In this document: positions 20,622-27,849 of the stretch, piece by piece
Layout: each line of letters opens with the position of its first letter
Position numbering within the stretch: position 1 is the first letter of the stretch
NCBI RefSeq assembly: GCF_014280075.1
Contig: NZ_CP047950.1
Location: forward strand, 372,001 to 436,000
Length of the DNA stretch: 64,000 nucleotides
Source of the DNA: Synechococcus sp. A15-62
GTDB lineage: Bacteria; Cyanobacteriota; Cyanobacteriia; PCC-6307; Cyanobiaceae
Reading direction: 5' to 3'
The notes under the pieces: model-generated
What the model was told of the DNA's origin: nothing
Databases searched by the model: none
What the model saw: only the letters and a program-made list of their open reading frames with translations
Position numbers and translations under genes: made by a program

Positions 20622-21509
20622 ATGAACAGCGAACTGCGCCGGGATCTCACCGCGGAGGACGGGCCGTTGGCGGGGGCTGTGATCACGGATATCTCCCCCG
20701 TGGGTGGTGGCTGCATTCATCAGGCCTGGAAGCTTTGCCTCGGTGATGGCCAGCTGTTGTTTGCCAAAAGCGGTGGCGCCAGCGCGCTGCCCCTGTTTGA
20801 GGTGGAGGCGGAGGGCCTTGAGGCCCTGCATGCCCAAGCCGATGCCTCGTTCCTGGTTGTGCCGCAGCCCATCGCCCTGGCGGCACTGCCCCATGGTGCG
20901 GTGCTGTTGTTGCCCTGGTTGGATTGCGGTGGCAACGACCAAACAGCCCTCGGCCGGGGTTTGGCACTGCTGCATCAGTCGTCGATGGCCTCCAGCCCAG
21001 CTCGTTTCGGCTGGCACCGTGACGGCTTCATTGGCGCTGGACCTCAATTGGGGGGGTGGCGCGATGACTGGGGATCGGCCTTCGTGGAGCTCAGGCTGCG
21101 CCCGCAACTGGAAGCCCTTGATGGTTTGCAGCAGGATTCAACGGACCTCAATCCGTTGTTGCTTCGCCTCGCCGAGCATCTGAACGAGCATCAACCACAC
21201 CCTGCCTTGGTGCACGGTGATCTCTGGGGAGGGAATGCCGCCAGCCTGAGCGATGGACGAGGGAGCATTTTTGATCCCGCCAGCTGGTGGGCTGATCGGG
21301 AAGTTGATCTGGCCATGACCAGGCTCTTTGGCGGCTTTAGCGAAGCCTTCAGGTCTGGCTATCGGGACGTGCTGCCCGATGCTCCTGGCGCTGACGGTCG
21401 GGTGGAGATCTACAACCTCTACCACCTGCTCAACCACGCCAATTTGTTTGGGGGGAGTTATTTGAGCCAATGCCGAGCCAGTCTCAGAGAACTGGCTCGG
21501 CGGTTTTGA
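20622..21509 (+). CDS. Fructosamine kinase-like (FN3K family) protein
   Basis: A probable ketosamine-3-kinase that phosphorylates glycated amines for protein repair. The 295-aa product has the family opening (VGGGCIHQAWKLCLGDGQLL), a catalytic-loop-like ALVHGDLWGGNAAS at about residue 198, and the Mg-binding-like IFDPASWWADREVDLAM at about 219. ATG 20622 is chosen since upstream in-frame residues overlap the divergent crtD start. RBS-like GCTGAGG is just upstream. Confidence 0.85.
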   Translation: MNSELRRDLTAEDGPLAGAVITDISPVGGGCIHQAWKLCLGDGQLLFAKSGGASALPLFEVEAEGLEALHAQADASFLVVPQPIALAALPHGAVLLLPWLDCGGNDQTALGRGLALLHQSSMASSPARFGWHRDGFIGAGPQLGGWRDDWGSAFVELRLRPQLEALDGLQQDSTDLNPLLLRLAEHLNEHQPHPALVHGDLWGGNAASLSDGRGSIFDPASWWADREVDLAMTRLFGGFSEAFRSGYRDVLPDAPGADGRVEIYNLYHLLNHANLFGGSYLSQCRASLRELARRF

Positions 21510-21512
21510 GCA

Positions 21513-21899
21513 TCAGCCCAGGTATTCCTTGCGGAGGGTTTGAACACGCTGCACCAGGGCATTGCGCTTGTCGCTGGTGGTGAGGTTCTTCCAGCTCCAC
21601 TGACCCACCACAACCACGCCGAGCAGCTCAAGCAGCCCCGGGACGATCGGCAGCAGATTGATCGTGTCGAGGATTCCCTTGATCAGGATCTGAGCAATGA
21701 TCACGGCCGCAAAGATGCCAACGATCTTGCCGATCCGTCCCATCTGACTCCAATCGACCTGGTCGAGGGTGTCGTTCACCTTGCCGAGAACGTCGCTGTA
21801 GCGCTCAGCAAAGGAGGTGGTGTCCTCCTGAGCGGGAGCGTCGACGGGTGTCGTCACGGTTGTGGCGGCATCCTTTACTTCAGTGGTGGCGTCACTCAT
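21513..21899 (-). CDS. CAAD/CURT1-type thylakoid membrane protein
   Basis: The 128-aa product has an acidic Thr/Ala/Pro-rich N-terminus, an amphipathic helix (ERYSDVLGKVNDTLDQVDW) and two adjacent hydrophobic segments (about 60-80 and 83-100). A basic amphipathic C-terminus (DKRNALVQRVQTLRKEYLG) follows. This is the CAAD architecture shared with CURT1 proteins, which bend thylakoid membranes, and with appended domains of some cyanobacterial aminoacyl-tRNA synthetases. Start MSDATTEV is preferred over an upstream in-frame start. It converges with the FN3K-like gene. Confidence 0.8.
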   Translation of the reverse strand: MSDATTEVKDAATTVTTPVDAPAQEDTTSFAERYSDVLGKVNDTLDQVDWSQMGRIGKIVGIFAAVIIAQILIKGILDTINLLPIVPGLLELLGVVVVGQWSWKNLTTSDKRNALVQRVQTLRKEYLG

Positions 21900-21963
21900 G
21901 AGAACGACTAAATCCTTCACAATTTCAGCTGAGCGTATCGGTGCGACGCGGTCTACGCCATCC

Positions 21964-22416
21964 GTGCTGCAAATTGATCACCGATGCCACACGGATATGC
22001 GCCGCATTTTGTTGGCGCCCCATCCCGAAGAAGGCTGTGCCTTGCTGCTGGGACAGCGAACGAATTCAGGGTGTTTGAGGGTGACCACGACCTGGCCCTG
22101 TTGCAACGTCTGGGGACGGGGGCCATCAGGCCAGCGGCCCGTTCACGACCGTTGCAGACGGTTTCTGGTGGATCCGAGGGAGCAGTTGGCCGCCCAGCGA
22201 TGGGCCCGGGATCGCCATCAACATTGTCTCGGCGTGGCTCACTCCCATCCGGCATCCGAGCCCGTGCCCTCGCCCCATGATCGGCAGTGGGGGGAGGCGG
22301 AGAGTGTGATGCTGATCCTGTCTGCCTCGCTTGGCCTGCGGGCCTGGTGGCTGCATGGTGACCGCAGCGTGGATGAAATCCCGATTCAGCTCTGGGACAC
22401 TCACAACGATGCATGA
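21964..22416 (+). CDS. JAMM/MPN+ (Mov34) family metalloprotease
   Basis: A zinc protease fold related to proteasomal deubiquitinases and bacterial Mec-type enzymes that trim ubiquitin-like sulfur carriers. The JAMM signature is complete: Glu in HPEEGCALLLG (about residue 21), then HSHP, Ser and Asp in AHSHPASEPVPSPHD (about 95-109). GTG 21964 gives a full N-terminal strand (LQIDHRCHTDMRRILLAPHP) and is preferred over the ATG at 21997. It overlaps the following MoeB-rhodanese gene by 8 bp, so the two are probably coupled. Confidence 0.82.
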   Translation: MLQIDHRCHTDMRRILLAPHPEEGCALLLGQRTNSGCLRVTTTWPCCNVWGRGPSGQRPVHDRCRRFLVDPREQLAAQRWARDRHQHCLGVAHSHPASEPVPSPHDRQWGEAESVMLILSASLGLRAWWLHGDRSVDEIPIQLWDTHNDA

Positions 22417-23545
22417 CCAACCGATGCTGAGTGCTGATGAGCGGGGGCGTTACGCCCGCCATCTGATTCTTCCTGAGGTTGGTCCGGCCGGTCAACTCCG
22501 GTTGAAGGATGCTTCTGTGCTGTGTGTTGGCAGTGGAGGGCTGGGATCTCCCCTGCTGCTGTACCTGGCCGCGGCAGGCGTGGGCCGCATTGGAATCGTG
22601 GATGGAGATGTGGTGGAGCTCTCCAATCTCCAGCGCCAGGTGATCCACAGCTCCAGCGGGGTTGGCGGCTCCAAGGCCCGCTCAGCCGCAGCACGGATCC
22701 ACGACCTCAACCCCCACTGCCAGGTGGAGGTGCATGAACACATGCTGGATGTGGGCAATGCCCTGGACCTCATCGCTGACTACGACCTGGTCTGTGACGG
22801 CACCGATAACTTCCCCAGCCGGTATCTGATCAACGACGCCTGTGTGTTGCTTGGCAAGCCCCTCGTCTATGGCTCCGTGCAGCGCTTCGACGGCCAGGTG
22901 AGCGTGTTCAACCGCACGCCGACGAGCCCGAATTACCGTGATCTGCTGCCGGAACCACCTCCACCGGACGCTGTTCCGTCCTGCTCGGAGGCTGGGGTAA
23001 TGGGTGTGATGCCGGGACTGATCGGTCTGCTTCAGGCCACCGAAGCGATCAAGCTGATCACCGGCATTGGCGAATGTCTGGATGGTCGGCTGCTGGTGGT
23101 TGATGCCCTGGCGATGCGATTTCGCGAACTCACCCTCCGCGTTGATCCCGATCGAGCGAAGGTCGAGAGCCTGATTGACTACCGCCAGTTCTGCCGTCCG
23201 GCGTCATCGGAGATGGAAGCCATCACTGTCACCGAGCTGAAGGCTCTGCTCGACTCCGCTCCAGACGAGATTGCGCTGGTTGATGTGCGCAATCCTGCTG
23301 AAGCAGAGGTGGCTTCGATTGAAGGAAGCCAATTGGTTCCGTTGGCCTCGCTGGAGAGTGGAGAGGCGATCGATCGCGTTCGTGCATTGGCAGAGGGACG
23401 ACGCCTCTTGGTGCACTGCAAGCTTGGGGGGCGCTCTGCGCGTGCTGTTGAGCTGTTGGCTCAGCAGGGCATCGCGGCAACGAATGTGACAGGTGGAATT
23501 GATGCCTGGTCACAGCAGGTGGATCCTGCAATCCCTCGCTACTGA
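22409..23545 (+). CDS. moeB: MoeB/ThiF-type adenylyltransferase with C-terminal rhodanese domain
   Basis: An E1-like enzyme that adenylates the C-terminus of a MoaD/ThiS-type sulfur carrier. The 378-aa product has the ATP-binding GSGGLGSPLLLYLAAAGVG at about residues 39-57 and DGDVVELSNLQRQ at about 63-75. The rhodanese domain from about residue 270 has the active-site loop VHCKLGGRSAR. The usual CxxC zinc ligand pair is missing: the site reads SPNYRDLLPEPPPP, so it resembles MOCS3-type fusions without that zinc motif. It overlaps the upstream JAMM gene. Confidence 0.88.
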   Translation: MHDQPMLSADERGRYARHLILPEVGPAGQLRLKDASVLCVGSGGLGSPLLLYLAAAGVGRIGIVDGDVVELSNLQRQVIHSSSGVGGSKARSAAARIHDLNPHCQVEVHEHMLDVGNALDLIADYDLVCDGTDNFPSRYLINDACVLLGKPLVYGSVQRFDGQVSVFNRTPTSPNYRDLLPEPPPPDAVPSCSEAGVMGVMPGLIGLLQATEAIKLITGIGECLDGRLLVVDALAMRFRELTLRVDPDRAKVESLIDYRQFCRPASSEMEAITVTELKALLDSAPDEIALVDVRNPAEAEVASIEGSQLVPLASLESGEAIDRVRALAEGRRLLVHCKLGGRSARAVELLAQQGIAATNVTGGIDAWSQQVDPAIPRY

Positions 23546-23554
23546 ATCCAGGGG

Positions 23555-24703
23555 TTAATAATCCACCCCTCGCTTCAGGTCGACGCCCTGTTCGGCGTAG
23601 TGCTTATGGCACACCATCTCTGAATGGATGCTGGCCAGATCGAAATAGGCCGGAGGGTTTTTGCAGCGCCCCGTGATGATCACCTCGGTTTCCGCCGGTT
23701 TGCGCAGCAGGGTCTGCAGGATCGGTTCGACGGGTAGTAGCTCCAGGTCGACTGTGGGGTTCAACTCATCGAGGATCACGGTCTTGTAGAGGCCGCTTGA
23801 GATGGCTGCCCGTGCGATCTCCCAGGCCCGCTCGGCTTCCACGTAATCAATCGGCTCCTGCTGGCCACGCCAGACGATGGCATCGCGGCCTGAGCGGAGG
23901 TGGTCCACCAAATGCGGATAGCTCTCGCGCAGGGCGGCGATGGCTGCATCTTCGGTGTAGCCGCTGCCGCCTTTGAGCCACTGCAGGATCAAGACCCGAT
24001 GGCTCTTGTCCTGGCTGATGCCCCGCCCGATGGCCTGCAGCGCTTTCCCGAGTGCACTGGTTGATTTCCCTTTGCCTTCACCGGTGTAGATCTCAATGCC
24101 GCTGCTCACATTGAGAGGCACCACCCGGTTGTCGTTCATGCCCGGACGGCGATGGGCCCGCATCTCGGAGTGGAGGTCGGCCTCACGCACCAAGGGGGCC
24201 GGTGCGGCCCGACCGGTGACGATGATCTCCATCCCCTCCGGCCGGTTGCTCAGGGTGCGGACCACGTCCTCAAGGTCCAGCAGGCCAAGATCGAGCACAG
24301 GATTCAGCTCGTCCAGAACCACCACCGAATAAAGGGCGCTGGCGATGGCACCCTTCGCAATCACCCAGCCCCGCTGGGCTTCGTCCCGGTCGAATCGCGT
24401 GGCTTCCTCGGCGGTGAAGTGATCGGCCCTCCCTGTGCGCAGGTGGTCGATCAGATGGGGGAAACCCTGTTGCAAGGCCTCGATGGCTGCATCCTCGTCG
24501 TAGGCCCTGCCTGGTCCTTTGAGGAAGCGCAACAGCAGCACCCGGGTCTGCCGCTGCTCGCAGATGCCGAGTCCAATGGTGCGCAGCACAACCCCAAGGG
24601 CTGCCTGGCTTTTGCCCTTGCCCTCGCCGTCATAGATGTGCAGCTGTCCATGGCTGCGCTCGCGGCTGTCCGCTGCGGTGACAATGCCGATGCTTCGAGG
24701 CAT
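23555..24703 (-). CDS. cobO: Tandem double-domain CobO-type corrinoid adenosyltransferase
   Basis: CobO adenosylates the Co(I) corrinoid in B12 synthesis. This 382-aa protein is two CobO domains in one chain. Domain 1 has the P-loop DGEGKGKSQAALG at about residue 25 and the segment VVVLDELNPVLDLGL. Domain 2 has TGEGKGKSTSALG at about 205 and TVILDELNPTVDLEL. Each copy ends with a VTGR/ITGR strand and a SEM motif. Both P-loops are intact; normal CobO is about 200 aa. It is divergent from larE with 53 bp between them. Confidence 0.88.
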   Translation of the reverse strand: MPRSIGIVTAADSRERSHGQLHIYDGEGKGKSQAALGVVLRTIGLGICEQRQTRVLLLRFLKGPGRAYDEDAAIEALQQGFPHLIDHLRTGRADHFTAEEATRFDRDEAQRGWVIAKGAIASALYSVVVLDELNPVLDLGLLDLEDVVRTLSNRPEGMEIIVTGRAAPAPLVREADLHSEMRAHRRPGMNDNRVVPLNVSSGIEIYTGEGKGKSTSALGKALQAIGRGISQDKSHRVLILQWLKGGSGYTEDAAIAALRESYPHLVDHLRSGRDAIVWRGQQEPIDYVEAERAWEIARAAISSGLYKTVILDELNPTVDLELLPVEPILQTLLRKPAETEVIITGRCKNPPAYFDLASIHSEMVCHKHYAEQGVDLKRGVDY

Positions 24704-24756
24704 GAGGACGGCTCTTACCGTTGGAGCCTACCTAGCTCAACTGGTTTTCCCCGCTG

Positions 24757-25584
24757 ATGTTTCGGTTGCAGGAGCCTTTGGCGGATCGAGAGCGGCAGCT
24801 GCTGGCAGACCTGCGGCACTGGATGGCGGCGCAGTCAGCCTTGTGTGTGGCGTACTCCGGTGGGGTCGACAGCACCCTGGTGGCGGCGATGGCCTACGAA
24901 GCCAAGGGCGATGCAGCCCTTGCGGTCACGGGGGTTTCTCCGGCCCTGGCGCCGCATCTGTTGCGGGAAGCCCGTAATCAGGCCTCCTGGATCGGCATTG
25001 TGCATCGGGAGTGTGCAACGGCTGAGTTGAACGACCCCGACTACAGCAGCAACCCGGTGGATCGCTGCTTTGCCTGCAAGCGTGAACTGCACCACCACCT
25101 TCAGCCTATTGCCGCGGCTGCGGGTGGTGCCTTGGTGATTGATGGGGTCAATCTCGATGACCTCGGTGATCACCGGCCCGGCATTGACGCGGCACTAGAG
25201 GCAGGGGTTCGCTCTCCCCTGGCTGAATTGTCGATCGACAAAGTAGCGATCCGTGCCTTGTCCCGGGCTCTCGGCTTTCCCTGGTGGGACAAGCCGGCAC
25301 AGCCCTGCCTGGCCTCTCGCTTCCCCTACGGCGAAAGCATCAGCGCCGAGCGGTTGAAGCGGGTGGGCCAGGCGGAAGCTTGGTTGATCGCCAGGGGATT
25401 CAGCACCGTCCGTGTGAGATCCCATGGTCTCGCCGCACGGATTGAGGTGCCCAGCGAGCAGATTCGCGCTGTGATCGCTCTCTCTGAGAGCGAACCTCTG
25501 GTCGAGGCCTTTCGCTCCCTTGGCTTCACTTCCGTCAATCTGGATCTTGAAGGCCTGATCAGCGGCAAGTTGAACCGCCGCTGA
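24757..25584 (+). CDS. larE: LarE-type ATP-dependent sacrificial sulfur transferase
   Basis: LarE adenylates and sulfurates the pyridinium precursor of the nickel-pincer nucleotide cofactor of lactate racemase-type enzymes. The 275-aa product has the PP-loop AYSGGVDSTLVA at about residue 30, NPVDRCFACKRELH at about 102-115, and the conserved AQPCLASRFPYG at about 181-192, whose Cys is the likely sulfur donor. No larA, larB or larC is in the window, so its target here is unknown. Confidence 0.85.
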   Translation: MFRLQEPLADRERQLLADLRHWMAAQSALCVAYSGGVDSTLVAAMAYEAKGDAALAVTGVSPALAPHLLREARNQASWIGIVHRECATAELNDPDYSSNPVDRCFACKRELHHHLQPIAAAAGGALVIDGVNLDDLGDHRPGIDAALEAGVRSPLAELSIDKVAIRALSRALGFPWWDKPAQPCLASRFPYGESISAERLKRVGQAEAWLIARGFSTVRVRSHGLAARIEVPSEQIRAVIALSESEPLVEAFRSLGFTSVNLDLEGLISGKLNRR

Positions 25585-25600
25585 TCGCGCCTGGGCCGGT

Positions 25601-26068
25601 TTAGCTTGGGAACTGGCTCGGCGTTTCCACGGGTTCTCTCACCCCTGTGGCGATGGCTGCCGGCGTTTCTCGCAGAAAGCTCTTCAGCGCATGGCGTTTC
25701 GCTTGAAGCTCACTGCAGAGAATGGCGCAGGCCTGTTCCGGCATGGTGTGGTCACCACAGGTGAACACATCAACAGCGGCGTAGCCGGATTCCGGCCAGG
25801 TGTGGATGGAAATGTGGGATTCCGCCAGCAGGGCCAGGCCCGTGACGCCCTGGGGTTGAAATTGATGGGTGATCAGGTTCAGCAGCGTCGCACCAGCGCC
25901 TTTGGCTGCTGAGGTGATTGTTGTGCGGATGAATGCTTCATCGTCGAGCCGGCTCGGGTCGCAGTCGTAGAGCTCGAGAATGCAGTGTTTGCCGACCATG
26001 TCGGTGGCATGAATCTCAGGTGCCCCCCATCCCGGGTTGGGATGCAGTTCAGAGAGGGTCTGCTCCAT
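25601..26068 (-). CDS. speD: S-adenosylmethionine decarboxylase proenzyme
   Basis: SpeD supplies decarboxylated SAM for spermidine synthesis. The enzyme self-cleaves to form a pyruvoyl group. The 155-aa product has the cleavage site in [13 protein letters not shown] (Glu-Ser bond, about residues 69-71), the [20 protein letters not shown] opening and the [14 protein letters not shown] segment. ATG 26068 fits other cyanobacterial SpeD proteins; a GTG ten codons upstream is possible. It begins about 30 bp after recF stops, on the same strand. Confidence 0.95.
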   Translation of the reverse strand: MEQTLSELHPNPGWGAPEIHATDMVGKHCILELYDCDPSRLDDEAFIRTTITSAAKGAGATLLNLITHQFQPQGVTGLALLAESHISIHTWPESGYAAVDVFTCGDHTMPEQACAILCSELQAKRHALKSFLRETPAAIATGVREPVETPSQFPS

Positions 26069-26099
26069 CAGGCGATGAGAGAAAAATAAGTCCGCCACC

Positions 26100-27233
26100 C
26101 TATCCGATCTTCAGGTCGGGTCTCAGCTCTCTTGCTCCGAGAATTTGGGCCTGCTGCTGCCACCCGCCGCCAAAGCCTTCAAGGTGCGTGGCGCTCACCA
26201 GGCATTGATGCGATTCACCCACAGCTTCGAGCAGGAGCTGCTGGCGGGTGGGATCCAGTTCGGCAAGCACGTCATCGAGAAGCAGCAGTGGAGGCTCCCC
26301 ACACAGCTGGGTCACCAGCTCCAGTTCGGCGAGCTTCAGGCCCAGCACCAGCGACCGCTGCTGGCCGGCTGAACCAAACCGTCGTGCCGGGCTGCCTCCC
26401 AGCAGCAGGGCGATCTCATCCCTGTGCGGGCCCACACGGCAGCTGCCAAGACGTTCCTCCTCCTCCCGCTGCTGGCGCAGTTGCTCTTCGATGGCCAGTC
26501 GCCAGGGTTCTTCTGCATCCTCCCCATCGAGCCGGCTGCCGGGTTTGTAGTGCAGTTCCAAGGCTTCTGTTCCCCCGCTGAGGTGGGTCTGCCAGCGCTG
26601 GGCGATCGGTTCCAGCCGATGCAGGGCCCGTTGCCGACGCCGGTGAATCCGGGTGCTCACCAGCGCCATCTGAACGTCAAACGCGTCGAGCAGTGCGTGG
26701 CGTTCGCCACTGGAGATCTGCCTCTGGCGCCAGAGCTGGCTGCGCTGTCGCAACAACCGGTTCAGCCGTGCCATCAGATCGGCATACACCGGCTCAAGCT
26801 GCAGCACCACCCGGTCCAGCCACTGGCGGCGTAGGGCGGGTTCACCTCGCACCAGATCAAGATCGAGGGCGCTGAAGCCGATGCAGCGCAGCGGCCCAAT
26901 CAGGTCGAGCTGCCGATCCAGCAGCTTTCCGTTTCGTCTGGCCTGACGGCCTCCCTGGCGCCGCAGTTCCAGTTCCAGGCGATCCCCATCCCCCACGTCG
27001 GCTCGGATCAGAGCCTGGGGTGTGTCCCACTGAATCAGATCCCGATCATTGCTGCAGCGATGGGAGCGCAGGCTGCCCAGCAGTTCAACCGCCTCGAGCA
27101 GGTTGGACTTGCCAATGCCATTGGGCCCGATCACCAGCAGGCGTGGGTGCGTCAGTTCCAGCTGCAGAACGGTGTGGTTCCGGAAGCCCTGCAATTGGAG
27201 CCTGTGGAGCCGGATGGATGCTGGGGCGACCAG
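26100..27233 (-). CDS. recF: DNA replication and repair protein RecF (start codon uncertain)
   Basis: RecF is an SMC-like ATPase that helps load RecA at gaps. Walker [11 protein letters not shown], the signature region [20 protein letters not shown] and Walker [13 protein letters not shown] are all present. Canonical RecF starts with a strand such as RLxRLxLxxFRN. Here that strand ([14 protein letters not shown]) is encoded, but the only standard start, TTG at 27194, falls inside it. A CTG at 27233 would restore the whole N-terminus (377 aa). I use that position, flagged as inference. It is divergent from tRNA-Arg. Confidence 0.88.
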   Translation of the reverse strand: MVAPASIRLHRLQLQGFRNHTVLQLELTHPRLLVIGPNGIGKSNLLEAVELLGSLRSHRCSNDRDLIQWDTPQALIRADVGDGDRLELELRRQGGRQARRNGKLLDRQLDLIGPLRCIGFSALDLDLVRGEPALRRQWLDRVVLQLEPVYADLMARLNRLLRQRSQLWRQRQISSGERHALLDAFDVQMALVSTRIHRRRQRALHRLEPIAQRWQTHLSGGTEALELHYKPGSRLDGEDAEEPWRLAIEEQLRQQREEEERLGSCRVGPHRDEIALLLGGSPARRFGSAGQQRSLVLGLKLAELELVTQLCGEPPLLLLDDVLAELDPTRQQLLLEAVGESHQCLVSATHLEGFGGGWQQQAQILGARELRPDLKIG

Positions 27234-27297
27234 TGAGTAAGGTACTTGTATCGGGACGGTTGCCGCTCGATATCACTGCGGCTTAATGCCGATCAGT

Positions 27298-27371
27298 GGG
27301 CATGTAGCTCAGTTGGATAGAGCATCAGATTCCGGTTCTGAGGGTCGGGGGTTCGAGTCCCTCCATGCTCG
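27298..27371 (+). tRNA. tRNA-Arg (anticodon CCG)
   Basis: A 74-nt cloverleaf. The acceptor GGGCATG pairs with CATGCTC (one G-T pair), and the discriminator is G. The D-arm is AGCTCAGTTGGATAGAGC, the anticodon stem TCAGA/TCTGA encloses the loop TTCCGGT (anticodon CCG), and the T-arm is GGGGGTTCGAGTCCCTC. CCA is not encoded. It lies between divergent recF and the GNAT-like gene. Confidence 0.97.
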
Positions 27372-27387
27372 TGTTGATGCTTACGTC

Positions 27388-27843
27388 TCAGTTCAGGCTG
27401 AGGCCCATGGCCCTGATGCCATTGGGATCAATCAGGAAACCTTGCTGTTTGAGTGCCTCCAAGGCAGCTGCAGGGGCCGAGATCGAGAGGCTGCAGCCGG
27501 GCAGATCCCGGCGCAGAATCTGCAGGGCACGGTGCACCAGAACGGCAAAAAGAGCCCCCTGGTTTGGTCCGGGTTTGGCGGCCAGGTTCCAAAGATTGGC
27601 ATTGAGGGCCAGATCACTGGTGGCCCGCACAAATCCGATCAGTTCCCCTGTTGATTCCTCCAGGATGCTGATCTGCCACAGGCTGCGCTGAAGGGCGAGC
27701 TCCCAGCGTTCCTCCGGGTGGGTTGATTCCCCGCAGGACATCAGCAGGGTGTTGAGCTGCTGGGAAGTGGGAGGGGTCGATGTTTCGAGTCGCGTTCCCT
27801 CAGGCAAGGGTGGAATCGAGGGTTGTTGAAGGAACGACAGCAC
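27388..27843 (-). CDS. GNAT-like acyltransferase, unknown substrate
   Basis: The 151-aa product looks like a single GNAT fold. A variable N-terminus is followed by strands around WQISILEESTGELIGFVRA (beta 3-4). Helix and strand elements then lead to LVHRALQILRRDLPGCSLSIS and the C-terminal LEALKQQGFLIDPNGIRAMGL. The acetyl-CoA loop is not the clear R/Q-xx-G-x-G/A type, so the assignment is tentative. It follows ppc by 6 bp on the same strand and is probably cotranscribed. Confidence 0.6.
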   Translation of the reverse strand: MLSFLQQPSIPPLPEGTRLETSTPPTSQQLNTLLMSCGESTHPEERWELALQRSLWQISILEESTGELIGFVRATSDLALNANLWNLAAKPGPNQGALFAVLVHRALQILRRDLPGCSLSISAPAAALEALKQQGFLIDPNGIRAMGLSLN

Positions 27844-27849
27844 TGTGGA

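Noticed and set aside
27236-27255. Possible second LexA box (GGTACTTGTATC) beside recF
   Set aside because: It has the left GTAC half but the right half is GTAT, not GTWC at the required spacing.
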